Source of the DNA: Chiua virens
Taxonomy: Eukaryota; Basidiomycota; Agaricomycetes; Boletales; Boletaceae
Direction of reading: 5' to 3'
DNA length: 64,000 nt
NCBI GenBank assembly: GCA_019787685.1
Contig: JAHNUO010000009.1
Span: 1,116,001 to 1,180,000 of the forward strand
Positions 34,101 to 43,944 of this stretch are shown piece after piece. Made by a program: the position numbers and the translations under genes. How positions within the stretch are numbered: the first letter of the stretch is position 1; the number at the start of each line of letters is the position of its first letter. Under the pieces are notes generated by a model. It saw only the letters and a list, made by a program, of their open reading frames with translations, was not told the origin of the DNA and ran no database searches.

Positions 34101-34866
34101 GTATCTTCGCATTTTCTGTGCTGAGAAAGATAACACATGGGTCGATTGGCTCCCTCTCGCACAATTCTCATACAACAGCAAGAAACACACTGCCACTAAA
34201 TTCTCACCATTCGAAATCACACGTTCCTACGTCCCTAGGATGGGAATTATGCCACAATCCATGAAAAACCCGGCTGCCCAGAACTTTATCACGGACTTCT
34301 CCGAGGTTCTAGAACAAACCAAATCTAATATAGATAAAGCCGCGGAAAATATGAAAAATATTGCAGATAAACTGAGATCAGAACCTCCCTCCTATTCGGT
34401 TGGCGATAAGGTCTGGCTCTCCACTACAAATCTAAAAATAAAACAACATCCAAAATTCACGGATAAATGGATTGGCCCCTATGACATAATCTCTATGCAC
34501 GGTCCGAATGCTCTAAAGCTTCGACTCCCACGCACTATGCGAATACACCCAGTTGTAAACATTTCTCAGGTTAAACCTTACAAGGAACATCTACCAGAAC
34601 AGCCGGTATACAAACCGCGACCTGTCGTAATCGGAGATGACCGAGAAGAAGAATTCGAAGCAGATTATATTGTCGATTCCAGAATGAAAGGACGACACTT
34701 AGAATATCTCATACACTGGAAGGGTTATGATGATGACGAAAGAACTTGGGAACCCCTAAAGAATCTAAAGAATGCACCGGATCTTATCACTGACTTCCAC
34801 GAAGCACATCCGGATGCCCCAAGAAAACTAAAAGTCACACAAACCGAATTTAACTCTATGTTCTGA
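31183..34866 (+). CDS. pol: Pol polyprotein (protease, RT, RNase H, integrase, chromodomain)
   Basis: Open in the -1 frame relative to gag from at least 31183; there is no internal ATG before the protease, so expression as Gag-Pol by frameshifting is inferred. Numbering from codon 31375: aspartic protease with DSG at 46-48; RT from about 260 to 430 with the YIDD box at 384-387; RNase H with ECDSSDFATG (D532) and later DKEMLSVI; integrase HHCC from about 735 to 785 (H735...CERC); catalytic triad D805, D865, E901, giving the classic D-D(35)E spacing; GPY/F-type region; chromodomain at about 1092-1145 (DYIVDSRMKGRHLEYLIHWKGY). The stop after NSMF is TGA where the minus-strand relative has CGA and reads about 35 residues further, so the C-terminal tail may be slightly truncated. 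Confidence 0.95.
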   Translation: MSKLGSHVRATLPKSYENSISLKFDFNYSEIPPWQEDKLPKSPKTTENESVDSVSAERGGHDSSVLNSVPKQIPDGSFIRSTSVEKEIILPILVSPVNQIGYVGAKALLDSGANAIFIHEDYVAKHKLPTHALPRAIQVFNVDGTKNQAGSITHATQILIDYKGHREIVDAEITNLGKNDLILRYTWLKHHNPHIDWSTGSVVMRRCPESCHSQEEDDFLDSIITEELKYANSIAESRIFTANMETPPSPPKERTLEEMVPREYMKYAKVFGKTESERIPLRKPWDHSIDLKETFVPKKGRLIPLSVTEQEEVSAFIDDQLKKGYIRPSKSEQTSPVFFVPKKDGKKRMVQDYRYLNEHTSKNNYPLPLISQLVDKLKDAKLFTKMDLRWGYNNVRIKEGDEWKAAFVCHRGSFEPIVMYFGLCNSPATFQTMMNEIFADMNGVVVVYIDDLMIFTDTDDYETHDKIVLEVLKRLKENDLYVKPEKCFFRVKEVDFLGGTDGIKMDNEKTKAVAEWPTPSSVKHIRSFLGLANFYRRFIKDYGKIARPLHDLTKKDQKFEWTFACDEAFTMLKKAFTTAPILAYPDQNAKHRLECDSSDFATGAVLSLEKEGLWHPVAYNSHSMTPEEWNYPIADKEMLSVIRSLELWRYYLEGAKYEFEIWNDHQNLTWFMTRQDLNRRQARWAQYLSRFNFTWHHKAGVTMGKADALSRREDHMIGIEDDNKGILLMDPSKIRSAVTLLYNGDQFLSDVQHETMKLSPNAMKHLLSIGYKVEDAFLRKGDRIFIPDALRTKSITMFHDTPEAGHPGYDKTLELLSRTYIWPRMNEEVKNYVSHCERCARFKGSNQKTAGLLQPLETPSSPWEDISADFITDLPPSHSYDSILTVVDRFSKEVEFIPCHKTCTSMDLAKLYLSHIWKHHGLPKTIVSDRGPQFASQLMKDICSGLKITPKLSTAHHPQTDGQSERMNREVQQYLRIFCAEKDNTWVDWLPLAQFSYNSKKHTATKFSPFEITRSYVPRMGIMPQSMKNPAAQNFITDFSEVLEQTKSNIDKAAENMKNIADKLRSEPPSYSVGDKVWLSTTNLKIKQHPKFTDKWIGPYDIISMHGPNALKLRLPRTMRIHPVVNISQVKPYKEHLPEQPVYKPRPVVIGDDREEEFEADYIVDSRMKGRHLEYLIHWKGYDDDERTWEPLKNLKNAPDLITDFHEAHPDAPRKLKVTQTEFNSMF

Positions 34867-34951
34867 ACTTATGACAATAAAACCACAAGCGAAGATGAGG
34901 ATAGTCTCCATCGTCTCAATTATGAAATAGATCATCCGGAGTTTGATCAAC

Positions 34952-34964
34952 AGAAGGGGGATAG
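34952..34964 (+). promoter_or_regulatory. Polypurine tract
   Basis: AGAAGGGGGATAG directly before the 3' LTR; the usual site of plus-strand DNA priming. Confidence 0.85.
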
Positions 34965-35394
34965 TGTTACGATATCAACTTTTCCTCACTTCTCAACTCC
35001 AACGTTCGATCGATTCTAATCATAAACGCCTCATGTCAAGGCTGTCCAAAGGATCATATCCGATTGGCTGCCACAACAACACAGCATCCATCACCTCATG
35101 ACCTTATCTATTCATTTCCCTTATCACTGACTCATCATCGGCAGTGCAAGGCTATGCTCTTATCTATGACTCATATCTATTCACACCTTATCATCCAATA
35201 GGATACAATACTCTTATCTACGTAGTTCATACTCAGATTAGAACTCCGACATCCATGTAGTATATAAACCCCATGAATGACAGCCAGAGAGCTCTAACAA
35301 AGTTCTCTTGGAGTTTTCGCCTCTTCACTGGACTGAACCCCCTCTACACTCAACCACTACACTTTAACAGTCTAGGTTGTTCTAGGTTGTTTCA
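34965..35394 (+). repeat. 3' LTR of the young chromovirus
   Basis: 430 bp, identical on reading to 28496-28925; followed by the CCATG duplication (35395-35399). Confidence 0.95.
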
Positions 35395-38300
35395 CCATGG
35401 ACATCAGCACCATCACATATGAGAAGGATGATGATGGCCGGTTCACAGAAAAAGAAGTATGAGCAATTGAACAAAAGAAGTCTGGCAAATGCTACAACTG
35501 CAACAGCTCTGGCCACATGCCATCCAATTACCCTAAACTCAAAAACCAATGCAGTGAATGCAAGTGGTATGGTGGTGAACATAAGACACAATGCTCATGA
35601 AAAGTCTGCACAACCAAAAAGGAAGAAAAGGAGACAACCATATCTTCTACTTCCACCACTTCCCCATCTGTACCAGCTAAGGACCTCTTTGCTGCTATCC
35701 AAGGGATGACACCTGAGGAAGTACAGGCTTATTATAACAAGTATGAAACCAAAAAAGAAAAAGAAAAGGCAAGGCAAACTAAGTAAACTGGGATCTCACA
35801 TTCGCACAACCCTTCCAAAATACTATGGAAACTCTATTTCTTTAGGTTTAAATTGTAAATATTCATCTGAAATACCTCCTAAGCAAGAGAATAAACTGCC
35901 AAAGCAAAGACAACAGAAAATGAAAGTATTGATAGTGTCTCTGCGAAGCACAGCAAACACAATAGTTCCATGGTTAATTCTGTCACCAAACAAATCCCTG
36001 ATAGGGCTTTCATTAGATCTACATCAGTAGAAAAAGAAATTATCCTCCCAATATTGGTCTCCCCAGTAAACCAAATCAGCTATGTTGGAGCAAAGGCACT
36101 CTTAGACAGTGGAGCTAATGTGATCTTCATACATGAGGAATAAATTGCTAAACACAAACTCCCACATCACAATCTGCCTCATTCTATCCACATTTTCAAT
36201 GTGGATGGAACCAAGAACCAAGCAGACTCCATAACTCATCCCACTCAGATCCTGATCAATTTCAAAGGTCACAGGGAAATAGTGGATGCCGAAATTACCA
36301 ACCTTGGAAAGAATGATCTTAATCTCAGATTTACATGGTTAAAGCACCACAATCCCCATATAGACTGAATGGTTACAATGCAGAAATGTCCTAAATCATG
36401 TCACACACAAGATGAAGAAAACTTCTTGGATTCCATTATCACAGAAGAAATCTCCTATGCAAACTCTATAGCAGAATCCTGTATTTTTTTCACTCATATG
36501 GCAACTCTACCTTCTCCTCCTAAGGAATGCACTCCCATGAGAATATATGAAATATGCTAAAGTATTTGCAAAAATGGAATCCAAAAGAATTCTATTATGC
36601 AAACCATGGGATTGTAGCATTGACCTAAAAGAGTCTTTCATTCCTAAAAAGGGTCATACCCCTCTGTGTCATGGAACAAGAGGAGGTTTCCACATTTATT
36701 GATGACCAATTAAAGAAAGGCTATATCAGACCCTCTAAATTGGAACAGACATCTCTGGTCTTCTTTGTTCCCAAGAAAGATGGAAAGAAGTGTATGGTTC
36801 AGGATTACCATTACATAAATGAACACACATGCAAGAATAACTATCCCTTGCTGCTTATTTCACAGCTCATGAACAAATTAAAAGACACTAAGATATTTAC
36901 GAAAATGAATCTCTGATGGGAATACAATAATGTATGCATCAAAGAGGGCAATGAGTGGAAAGCAGCATTTGTCTGCCACAGAGGTTCTTTTGAACCTATC
37001 ATCATGTACTTCAGATTATGCAACTCCCCAGCCATGTCCCAAACTACATATGATGAACAAAATCTTTGCCAAGATGAACAGTGTCGTTGTCATCTACATC
37101 AATGACCTTATGATATTCACCAACACCGACAATTATGAAACACATGACAAAATCATACTTGAAGTGGTTAAACACCTCCAAGATAATGACCTTTACATAA
37201 AACCAGAAAATTCTTCTTCCACATAAAAGAAGTGGATTTCCTCAGAATAATTGGGAACTGATAGGAGTAAAATAGATAACCAAAAGACCAAAGCAGTAGC
37301 CAAATGGCCAACTCCCACATCAGTCAAACACATCAGAAGTTTCCTCAGACTTGTCAACTTCTATCACAGATTCATTAAAGATTATGGAAAGATAGCACAT
37401 CCCCTTTATGACCTTACAAAAAAGGATCAGAAATTCAAATGGACCTTCACTTGTAATGAAGCATTCACTATGCTTAAAAAGGCATTTATGACAGCCCCTA
37501 TCCTTGCTTATCTGGATCAGAATGCCAAATATCGCTTAGAATGTGATTCATCGGATTTCACAACAGGAGCAGTCCTATCTCTAGAAAAAGGAGAACTCTG
37601 GCATCCTGTCACTTATAATAGCCACTCTATGACCCCAGAAGAATGGAATTAACCAATAGCTGAAAATACTTTTGGTTATCCGCTCTCTAGAGCTATGGTG
37701 CCACTATCTTAAGGGTACAAAACATGAATTCAAAATATAGAATGATCACCAAAACCTTACATGGTTTATGACATGCCAAGATCTTAACCAAAGACAAGTG
37801 AGATGGGTGCAATACCTCTCATGCTTTAACTTTGCTCAGCACCACAAGGCAGGTGTAACTATGGGAAAGGCAGACACCCTAAGCAGATGAGAAGCTCACA
37901 TGATTGGAATCAAAGACAATAACAACTGAAACCTTCTCATGGACCTATCTAAGATCCAATCAGCCATCACTCTCCTTTACAATGGTAATCAATTTCTTAC
38001 TGATATACAACATGAAACTATGAAGTTATCACCTAATGTCATGAAACATCTCCTATCTATCGATATTCAGTTGAGGACACCTTCCTTAGAAAGGGGGGTA
38101 GAATCTCATTCCTGATGCCTTATGTACAAAATCCATCACTATGTTTCATGACACACCTGAAGCCAGACATCCTAGTTACAATAAACTTTAGAACTTTCGT
38201 CTTGCATCTACATCTGGCTATGAATGAACAAAGAAGTCAAAACCTATGTTTCACATTGTGAAAGATGTGCTTGATTCAAGGGTTCTAATCAGAAAACAGC

Positions 38301-38643
38301 AGGACTCATGCAACCCTTAGAAACACTATCATTACCATGGGAAGATATCTCAGCAGATTTCATCACCAATCTCCCACTTTCACACTCCTATGACTTCATT
38401 CTCACAGTTATGGACCACTTCTCTAAAGAAGTTGAATTTATCCCATGCCATAAAACATATACATCTATGGATCTCACTAAATTATATCTCTTACACATAT
38501 GGAAGCACCATGGCCTCCCTAAAACCATCATGTTAGACTGAGGACCACAATTCACTTCCCAACTTATGAAAGATACATATATGCTCAGGGTTAAAAATAA
38601 CACCCAAACTAAGCATCACACATCATCCACAAATGGATGGACA
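35395..38643 (+). pseudogene. Old chromovirus, 3' half: gag C-terminus and pol relic
   Basis: Continues exactly where 28495 stopped: gag zinc knuckle (CYNCNSSGHMPSN, last Cys changed to Tyr) and linker, then protease (LLDSGANVIFIHE near 36105), RT (FFVPKKDGKKCMVQDYHY near 36760; catalytic box reads YINDLM near 37095, so the first Asp is Asn), RNase H (LECDSSDFTTGA near 37530), HHCC and integrase start (ISADFITNLPLSHSYD near 38350; DRGPQF decayed to D-stop-GPQF). Many stops arise from CGA, CAG or TGG codons and there are several indels. It ends abruptly in the integrase HHPQ(T/M)DGQ block at 38643, where a Tc1 transposase relic begins. No 3' LTR is present. Confidence 0.9.
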
Positions 38644-39530
38644 GTGTCTAGGGTCCTTTAGGAAATCCAGCTGGACAAGACTAAACAACTTGGTGGTCTC
38701 CCTTCAAAGTTTTCATTTACTAGCAAAAGGGCTATTGTATAATAGATCATTACTGGCAAGGCCAAAAATGCTGTTCAGCACACTATGCTTATCAATATCA
38801 TGATTGATACTCCTCTTCACCCTCAGACAGTCAGAAATATCCTCAAGAAAGCCCCTTTGAAAGCTTTGATAGAGAACAAAAACCTCTTTTCTTCAAGAGT
38901 TACAAGAAAGAATGGTTGGCCTATGCTTTCAAATGCTAGCATTGGACTATGGGGGGGGAAAAGGGTTGTATATTTAAATGAGACTAAAGTCAGTAGGATT
39001 GGGTCATATAAACAAGAGTATGTGTGGAAAAAGGCAGGGGAGTAGTTGATTGCTAGAGATACAGTCAAGTATACAAGAGGCTATCATAGGGCCTATATAG
39101 GATAGAATGGAGTGGTGGTTTAGAGTGAGATGTACAGAAGGATGGATGCTAAGTCATAGCAGGGGTTGCTGGAAAACATTGAAGAATTTAAATTTCAGAA
39201 GGTGATATCATTTTTCAATAAGATAATGATCCCAAGCATACCTCTAAAAGAGTTCAGACCTGGGTCAAAGATCAAGAGATTGAATCTTTAGATTGGCCTG
39301 CACAGTCTCTAGACCTTACTTCCTTTGAACATACCTAAAATCATCTTAAAAATGACTTTCAGCTTATAAAATTGCCCCTAAAGGAGTTTATTATTTATAG
39401 GAGAGGTTAGTAGAGGAGTGGGGAAATATTTGTGCAGAATAGTATCAGAAATGGATTAAAAGCATGCATAGAAGGCTTGAAGCAGTTATCAAGGCCAAAG
39501 GAGGTCATACCAAATATTAAATATTTACAT
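38644..39530 (+). pseudogene. Tc1/mariner transposase relic
   Basis: Begins in the helix-turn-helix region (GGLPSKFSFTSKRAI near 38690). It continues through HPQTVRNILKKAPLKA and the first catalytic block, which reads YLNETKVSRIGSYKQEYVW near 38960 instead of the family's SDET/SDES (Asp replaced by Asn). The second block, DNDPKHTSKRVQTWV near 39228, is in another frame. The third is PAQSLDLTSFEH near 39300, where families have PDLNPIE. It ends AKGGHTKY-stop near 39520. Frameshifts and stops make it inactive. In families of this type the transposase cuts and pastes at TA. Left terminal repeat is missing: the 5' end is fused to the old gypsy integrase. Confidence 0.85.
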
Positions 39531-39537
39531 TTATATA

Positions 39538-39750
39538 CAGTCAAAAAACTGTCCCAATGAGTGATCATTTTGAAATGATTGCCATTTCATCAAATCCTAT
39601 TCAAATCCTTTAACCCTTGGTCTAATAGAAAGCCAGGAGTAGGTACTATATTTCATATTCCCAGAGGTTTGGGTAATGTTTAGTGGTTACCACATTTTAT
39701 TGCATTTAGTGAAAAACATGCAAACATTGGGACAGTTGTTTGAGCCACTG
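39538..39750 (+). repeat. 213-bp Tc1-type terminal unit/MITE, copy 1
   Basis: Flanked by TA on both sides. Left end CAGTCAAAAAACTGTCCCAATG; right end on the other strand CAGTGGCTCAAACAACTG then TCCCAATG. The interior is shared with 40107-40318 in the same orientation. It directly follows the transposase 3' end, so it may be the right terminal region of that element or an inserted MITE. Confidence 0.65.
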
Positions 39751-39752
39751 TA

Positions 39753-39915
39753 TATAAATCTAAGTAATCAATATTTGGTATGACCTCCTTTGGCCACCAC
39801 CAAGATGTTTAGTCTTGTCTAGCTGGGTTTCCTGAATGACCTTAGACACTGTAGACTTGCCCAGACCAGTTTTAGAGATTATTTTCCTGGAAAAAAGCTT
39901 AAGAAAAGGGAAGGA
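39753..39915 (-). pseudogene. Internally deleted Tc1 element relic (inverted)
   Basis: On the minus strand the helix-turn-helix part (GKSTVSKVIQETQLDKTK) is joined within a few codons to the very C-terminus (AKGGHTKY-stop), then an AT-rich tail running into the 213-bp unit. This is an internal deletion product of the same Tc1 family, in opposite orientation to 38644-39530, giving a short inverted repeat around 39490-39800. Confidence 0.6.
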
Positions 39916-40106
39916 GACACTATTGTCCCTTAAGAGCTAGAGATAGGTTTCATAATGATGATAGGAAAGTTACTATAAAATGGTGGGGTTTATATGGTGC
40001 TAGCTGATGATAGTTATATAAATATAACATAATAGAACCATTATCAAATGTATGTAAGTGCTTTTCAACATGTTAGGGTCTAATATATGTACATAATTCA
40101 AACTTA

Positions 40107-40318
40107 CAGTGAAAGAACTGTCCCAATGAGTGATCATTTGAAATGATTGCCATTTCATCAAATCCTATTCAAATCCTTTGATCCTTGGTCCAATAGAAAG
40201 CCAGGAAAAGGTACTATATTTCATATTCCCACAGGTTTGGATAAGGCTTAGTGGTTACCACATTGTATTGCATTTAGTGAAAATCATACAAATATTAGAA
40301 CAGTTGTTTGAGCCACTG
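40107..40318 (+). repeat. 212-bp Tc1-type terminal unit/MITE, copy 2
   Basis: TA-flanked (40105-40106, 40319-40320), with the same ends and interior as 39538-39750. No transposase adjoins it, which favours an independent MITE insertion. Confidence 0.65.
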
Positions 40319-40320
40319 TA

Positions 40321-41235
40321 CATGATAGTCTGGCAGTGGATGCAGGTTTGAGCCCTGCATGTCTGTACTGCAACACAGGAATCAGTGGTCAGTCTGATGC
40401 TAGAACCATTGGCAGTGAGCACAGGGTGCATACCTTTATCTTGCCTTTAGTTTCAGGTTTGATGAGCAGGATAATAAAGCAGTGCTTCCTCCAGAAGTCT
40501 TCTGTATGAGTACATTTTGCTTCAAGGAGGAAGCAGTGAATAAAGCAACAACAGGCATTCAGTTCATGCAGAATATACAGTATGTCCCTGGGGCGACAGG
40601 GTGTGTGGGTTTTGATCTAGTATTTGTTTATTTTTTCTTCTTTTGCATGCCATTTGACTTGAGCCTTGAGCCTCTATGTTTTGCCTTTTCTCAGTTCAAG
40701 ATGCTGAAGTTCATGTTGTAAGAGTGTAAAGTTGATTCTATGTTCTTGGCAGGAATTGATTTTGGGTTGTTGTTCAAGGTCTTCAATGTCTCTTTTTAGT
40801 ACTTCAATTGTATTTGACATTCATACTAAGTGGGTTTTAGCTGCTTTCTTTGCAGTGTCTGTGATAGGTGTAGAATCTATGATTATGTAAGTGGTGGCTG
40901 TCCACATCAAGATTAGTATATATAGGTTTCTTAATCTCACCATACACTGCAAGCAAGACAATGTGCTCACCAGGATAGATGAGATGATCCAGGTATTTTC
41001 TGAGGTCGCAAGAACATGCTTAAGCTTGTACAAGTTGCTCAAACCACCTTATCTCTCCAGAACCACACCCAGTGCCACCTACAATCAATGGATGTTATCC
41101 ACAACAAACTGTCATGGCCCACCAAATGCTTGACATGTATTGTTCCTTGCTAGCTAACTGATGAAACAAAATATGGATCTGCCTAGCACAAATTGTAATT
41201 GTTCCCTTGAAAGAGTTCTGAATCCATCTTGTTTA
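40321..41235. other. No gene recognised
   Basis: CpG-poor DNA with short frames (79 codons at 40482-40721; 80 at 40891-41133) and no motif. A word resembling a pol III B box (GGTTTGAGCCC near 40351) is too isolated to call a tRNA or SINE. Confidence 0.35.
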
Positions 41236-41941
41236 GTGTTTTAAAGTCCAGTCAGTCCAGTTTTCCATGGTCCAAATGAGGCAACCAGGTCAAGACCAGT
41301 CTTAGTAAGCTTTGAAAAGTGGTAGGACTGGACCTAAATCAGAAAAAACCAGTTCTAACAACTTTAACAACTTTGTTAGGACTGGTTCAGACTGGTTCTT
41401 CATAAAGACCAACTTAGTCATCAGTATACCAAATTTAGATTAGATTCTTGCCCTTCTGGGCATCCAATGGCCATGGGAATTGGTCCAGAAATGACCGAGA
41501 TACCATTATTTTCACATCACATGTTATCTACAGGGGTTATCTACTCATCCGCAATAGAGATCACAATCAAGATTATCAGGTATATTCATATGAATCATGC
41601 TTTGTCATCAGTGTGTGTAATGTAGAGTAGACTTCTGGCATGCTATGGGTTCAATATTTGTGAGAATTGGTCCATAATTAGCAGATATATATTCATTTGT
41701 GGGTTGGATGTCATATTTAGGGGGTATAAACTCAATTTTGATCATAGAAATTTCACATAAATACCTAAAATACTGCAGAAAGTATGGAAAGTATGCCTGA
41801 GCAGGAAGACCCTGGGCCAATACCAGTCTTTTCATTTTTCTCAATTTTTGAAAGACCAGGATCACCCTGGACCAGTCCTAAGCAATCCAGTTTGGTCCAG
41901 TTGTAGTTTCTGACCAGTCATGCAACTGGACCTTAAAACAC
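41236..41941 (-). mobile_element. 706-bp MITE, copy 2
   Basis: Ends GTGTTTTAAAGTCCAGT and ACTGGACCTTAAAACAC are inverted repeats with one mismatch, flanked by TA. Inverted relative to copy 1 at 17920. Confidence 0.8.
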
Positions 41942-42114
41942 TAATCTTGATGGCTAGACTCTTGTCATCCATTGAAGGCTGTGTGAAACTAATAATTAGC
42001 TAGAATTTGTGGCAGTGCTACTCTCCCACAAGATCATGTATTCCCAAGGTTAAATTTTCCCATAAATTTATCACTGCCCTATCACCATGTTATATTCTCA
42101 TGATTAGCACCAAC

Positions 42115-42710
42115 CTTCCAGCACAGAGTGATATGGACGGACCAAAAATCTCTTTGGAGTATTGGGTCCATGGTAGCAACATTAATAATTCTTTCCTCAT
42201 CAAAATTTCAAGCATAATTACTGTGGTATCCCTAAAGAAAGCTATAAAGTATAAGAAACCAGTGAATTTTAGTGCCATAGATGTGGAAAAGCTTGATCCT
42301 ACAGTATTCCTAGTTCCATCAATGAAAATCTGTATGAATTGCAGCAATGGACACCCAAAGACAATTCTTGCCTCAACTCACAAACTAAGGTTTCCCAGTT
42401 GAAGGAACATCTCATCATCGTTAATTCACCCACTCTAGGTTTGAGATTTTGACAAAATCTTGCTGCATCTCTGAATTGGCAAACACACTTTCCATCAGAC
42501 TTCATTACCATTAATTGCTGGGCATGTGGCCATGATATTGGTCACATCTTCACCATCAAGATTCCAAGTACAGAGACTGTAGCATCACTGAAAAAGGTCA
42601 TAAAGGACAAGATATTAGACAACTTTCAGGATATAGGTGCACACAAGCTCAATCTTTACAAAGTTTGCCTTTCTAGATGCATGCAGAATTTCACTGGCTC
42701 TCTTGTGAAG
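42115..42710 (+). pseudogene. Tandem Crinkler-like header-domain relics
   Basis: Two successive segments have the layout of the N-terminal header domain of Crinkler-like (CRN) proteins of fungi and oomycetes: a Trp/Cys-containing strand, a 'GxxxxxxFxIKI' strand, then 'VxxLKKxIKxKK', then 'F..IDA.KLxLxKV'. Copy 1 is at about 42145-42330 (ISLEYWVHG; SFLIKISSIITVVSLKKAI; FSAIDVEKLDPT). Copy 2 is at about 42515-42700 (CWACGHDIGHIFTIKI; STETVASLKKVIKDK; FQDIGAHKLNLYKVCL). Both end in stops without the usual C-terminal effector or nuclease domain, so they are relics. Family assignment is by recalled pattern. Roles of fungal family members vary and none is claimed. Confidence 0.5.
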
Positions 42711-42719
42711 TGACATCAA

Positions 42720-43940
42720 GAAAATAGGTCAATGCAACTCATGAATATAATTGTCGACTGGTTCAGAAGCTTGGTATAGTGGCCATCAGGAAGAATCCCC
42801 TCACCTCGGTTTGCAAGCTAGGTGTTACAACTGTTCCTGTTCTTCACTCATACTACTTCACTATGCCTGATATCTTTGTACATTTATCCATACTTTGTTT
42901 CTTTTCACCTGACATAACCCACACCGGCTCAACCCAAGTGCTACTCATTTCTTTCTTGTCATCATCCGATGGCATCGCACTGACTCATTTCATTCTTGTC
43001 ATCACCCATTGCCTTTGCATCATAGAATTCCCTTTGACCATTTGTGATTTGTTCTGCTCTTCAAGGTCACCCCTTTTGGACACTTGGTCTGTGCATGATT
43101 CTATATGTATAAATACCTCACAGTGATACTCCTGTACCCCAGTCTTGATCTCTGCAATCTAGCTGAGTATCACTGCTTCACTTGGGATTCCTCTGTGACC
43201 ACTCAACCCTTGGTCCTTTGAGTATAGATTCTCAAAAGGATGCTCTCAGTAACATCTGAGTTCTATCTTGACTCACTGGTAGCAATCCACTGACCAGTAA
43301 CCCACTCTCAAACTCCTCAGTGCATCACATATCAAGTGGTGGTTGTTTGAGTTATTGCAGCTACTTGATACTTGGTGCTTTTGTGGCTATGCTAGGTCCT
43401 ACCTGGAACTATCATAACACTAGATGAGATGAAGGACAACTTGTGTCCTGGAAAGAATAGTTAGATGGAAGAAAGAGCCGACATACATAGTGTCATGGTT
43501 CCTATGCTTACCTGATTAAAATTTGCTGCTCCCAAAGAGTTGACATTAATACAATTTTTATCCTAAAAACTGTGGCTACATGAAAGATTCATCCTGGAGA
43601 ACTTAGAATGGAGTTGGAGATCTTGCAACTGGTAGATTGAGGGACTCAGAGGAAATAGTACAAGGTGAATTGCAACACCAGGAATGAAAAGGCAATATGC
43701 AGGCTTGGCTCCAGGGTATATTGCAAGATATGGATATGGTACGTGGTATGAGAATAGAGTGATAAGAGATGCATCACAGTTGATGCCTCTTGCAAGGCAG
43801 TGAGGAGGATGTCATGCAAGGTACAGCAACCTGAAGGGGGAACAGAGGCCCTGCAAGATGCCATGATTGAAGTGTTGCAATACAACATACTAAGGATACT
43901 ATACTAAGTATTGCAAGAAATACAGTGGAGGACTAGTGGT
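42720..43940. other. No supported gene; possible decayed LTR
   Basis: A 115-codon frame at 42779-43126 is hydrophobic but unrecognised. The stretch 43080-43425 has a TGTATAAATA box and ends ATCATAACA, features of the LTRs in this window, but no partner or target duplication was found. Confidence 0.3.
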
Positions 43941-43944
43941 TAGA

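Larger units (their letters stand above)
28496..35394 (+). mobile_element. Young, nearly intact Ty3/gypsy chromovirus with two pre-gag ORFs
   Basis: 6899 bp. Two 430-bp LTRs appear identical over their whole length, and CCATG is duplicated at both flanks, so insertion was recent. Internal order: self-priming PBS, ORF of 188 codons, ORF of 89 codons, gag of 395 codons, pol of over 1160 codons in the -1 frame with protease, RT, RNase H, integrase and chromodomain, then polypurine tract. It inserted in the same orientation into gag of an older relative. Chromodomain integrases usually direct insertion to heterochromatin, which fits the setting. CpG content is normal, unlike the surrounding DNA. 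The only visible lesion candidate is the pol stop, discussed under pol. Confidence 0.95.

Noticed and set aside
40335..40365. tRNA or SINE promoter boxes (GGCAGTGG, GGTTTGAGCCC)
   Set aside because: The two boxes are too close together for a tRNA, no cloverleaf can be drawn and no repeat partner was seen.
43080..43425. A full solo LTR before the GGGT-armed element
   Set aside because: A TATA-like box and a TAACA end are visible, but no start, partner or target duplication could be found.
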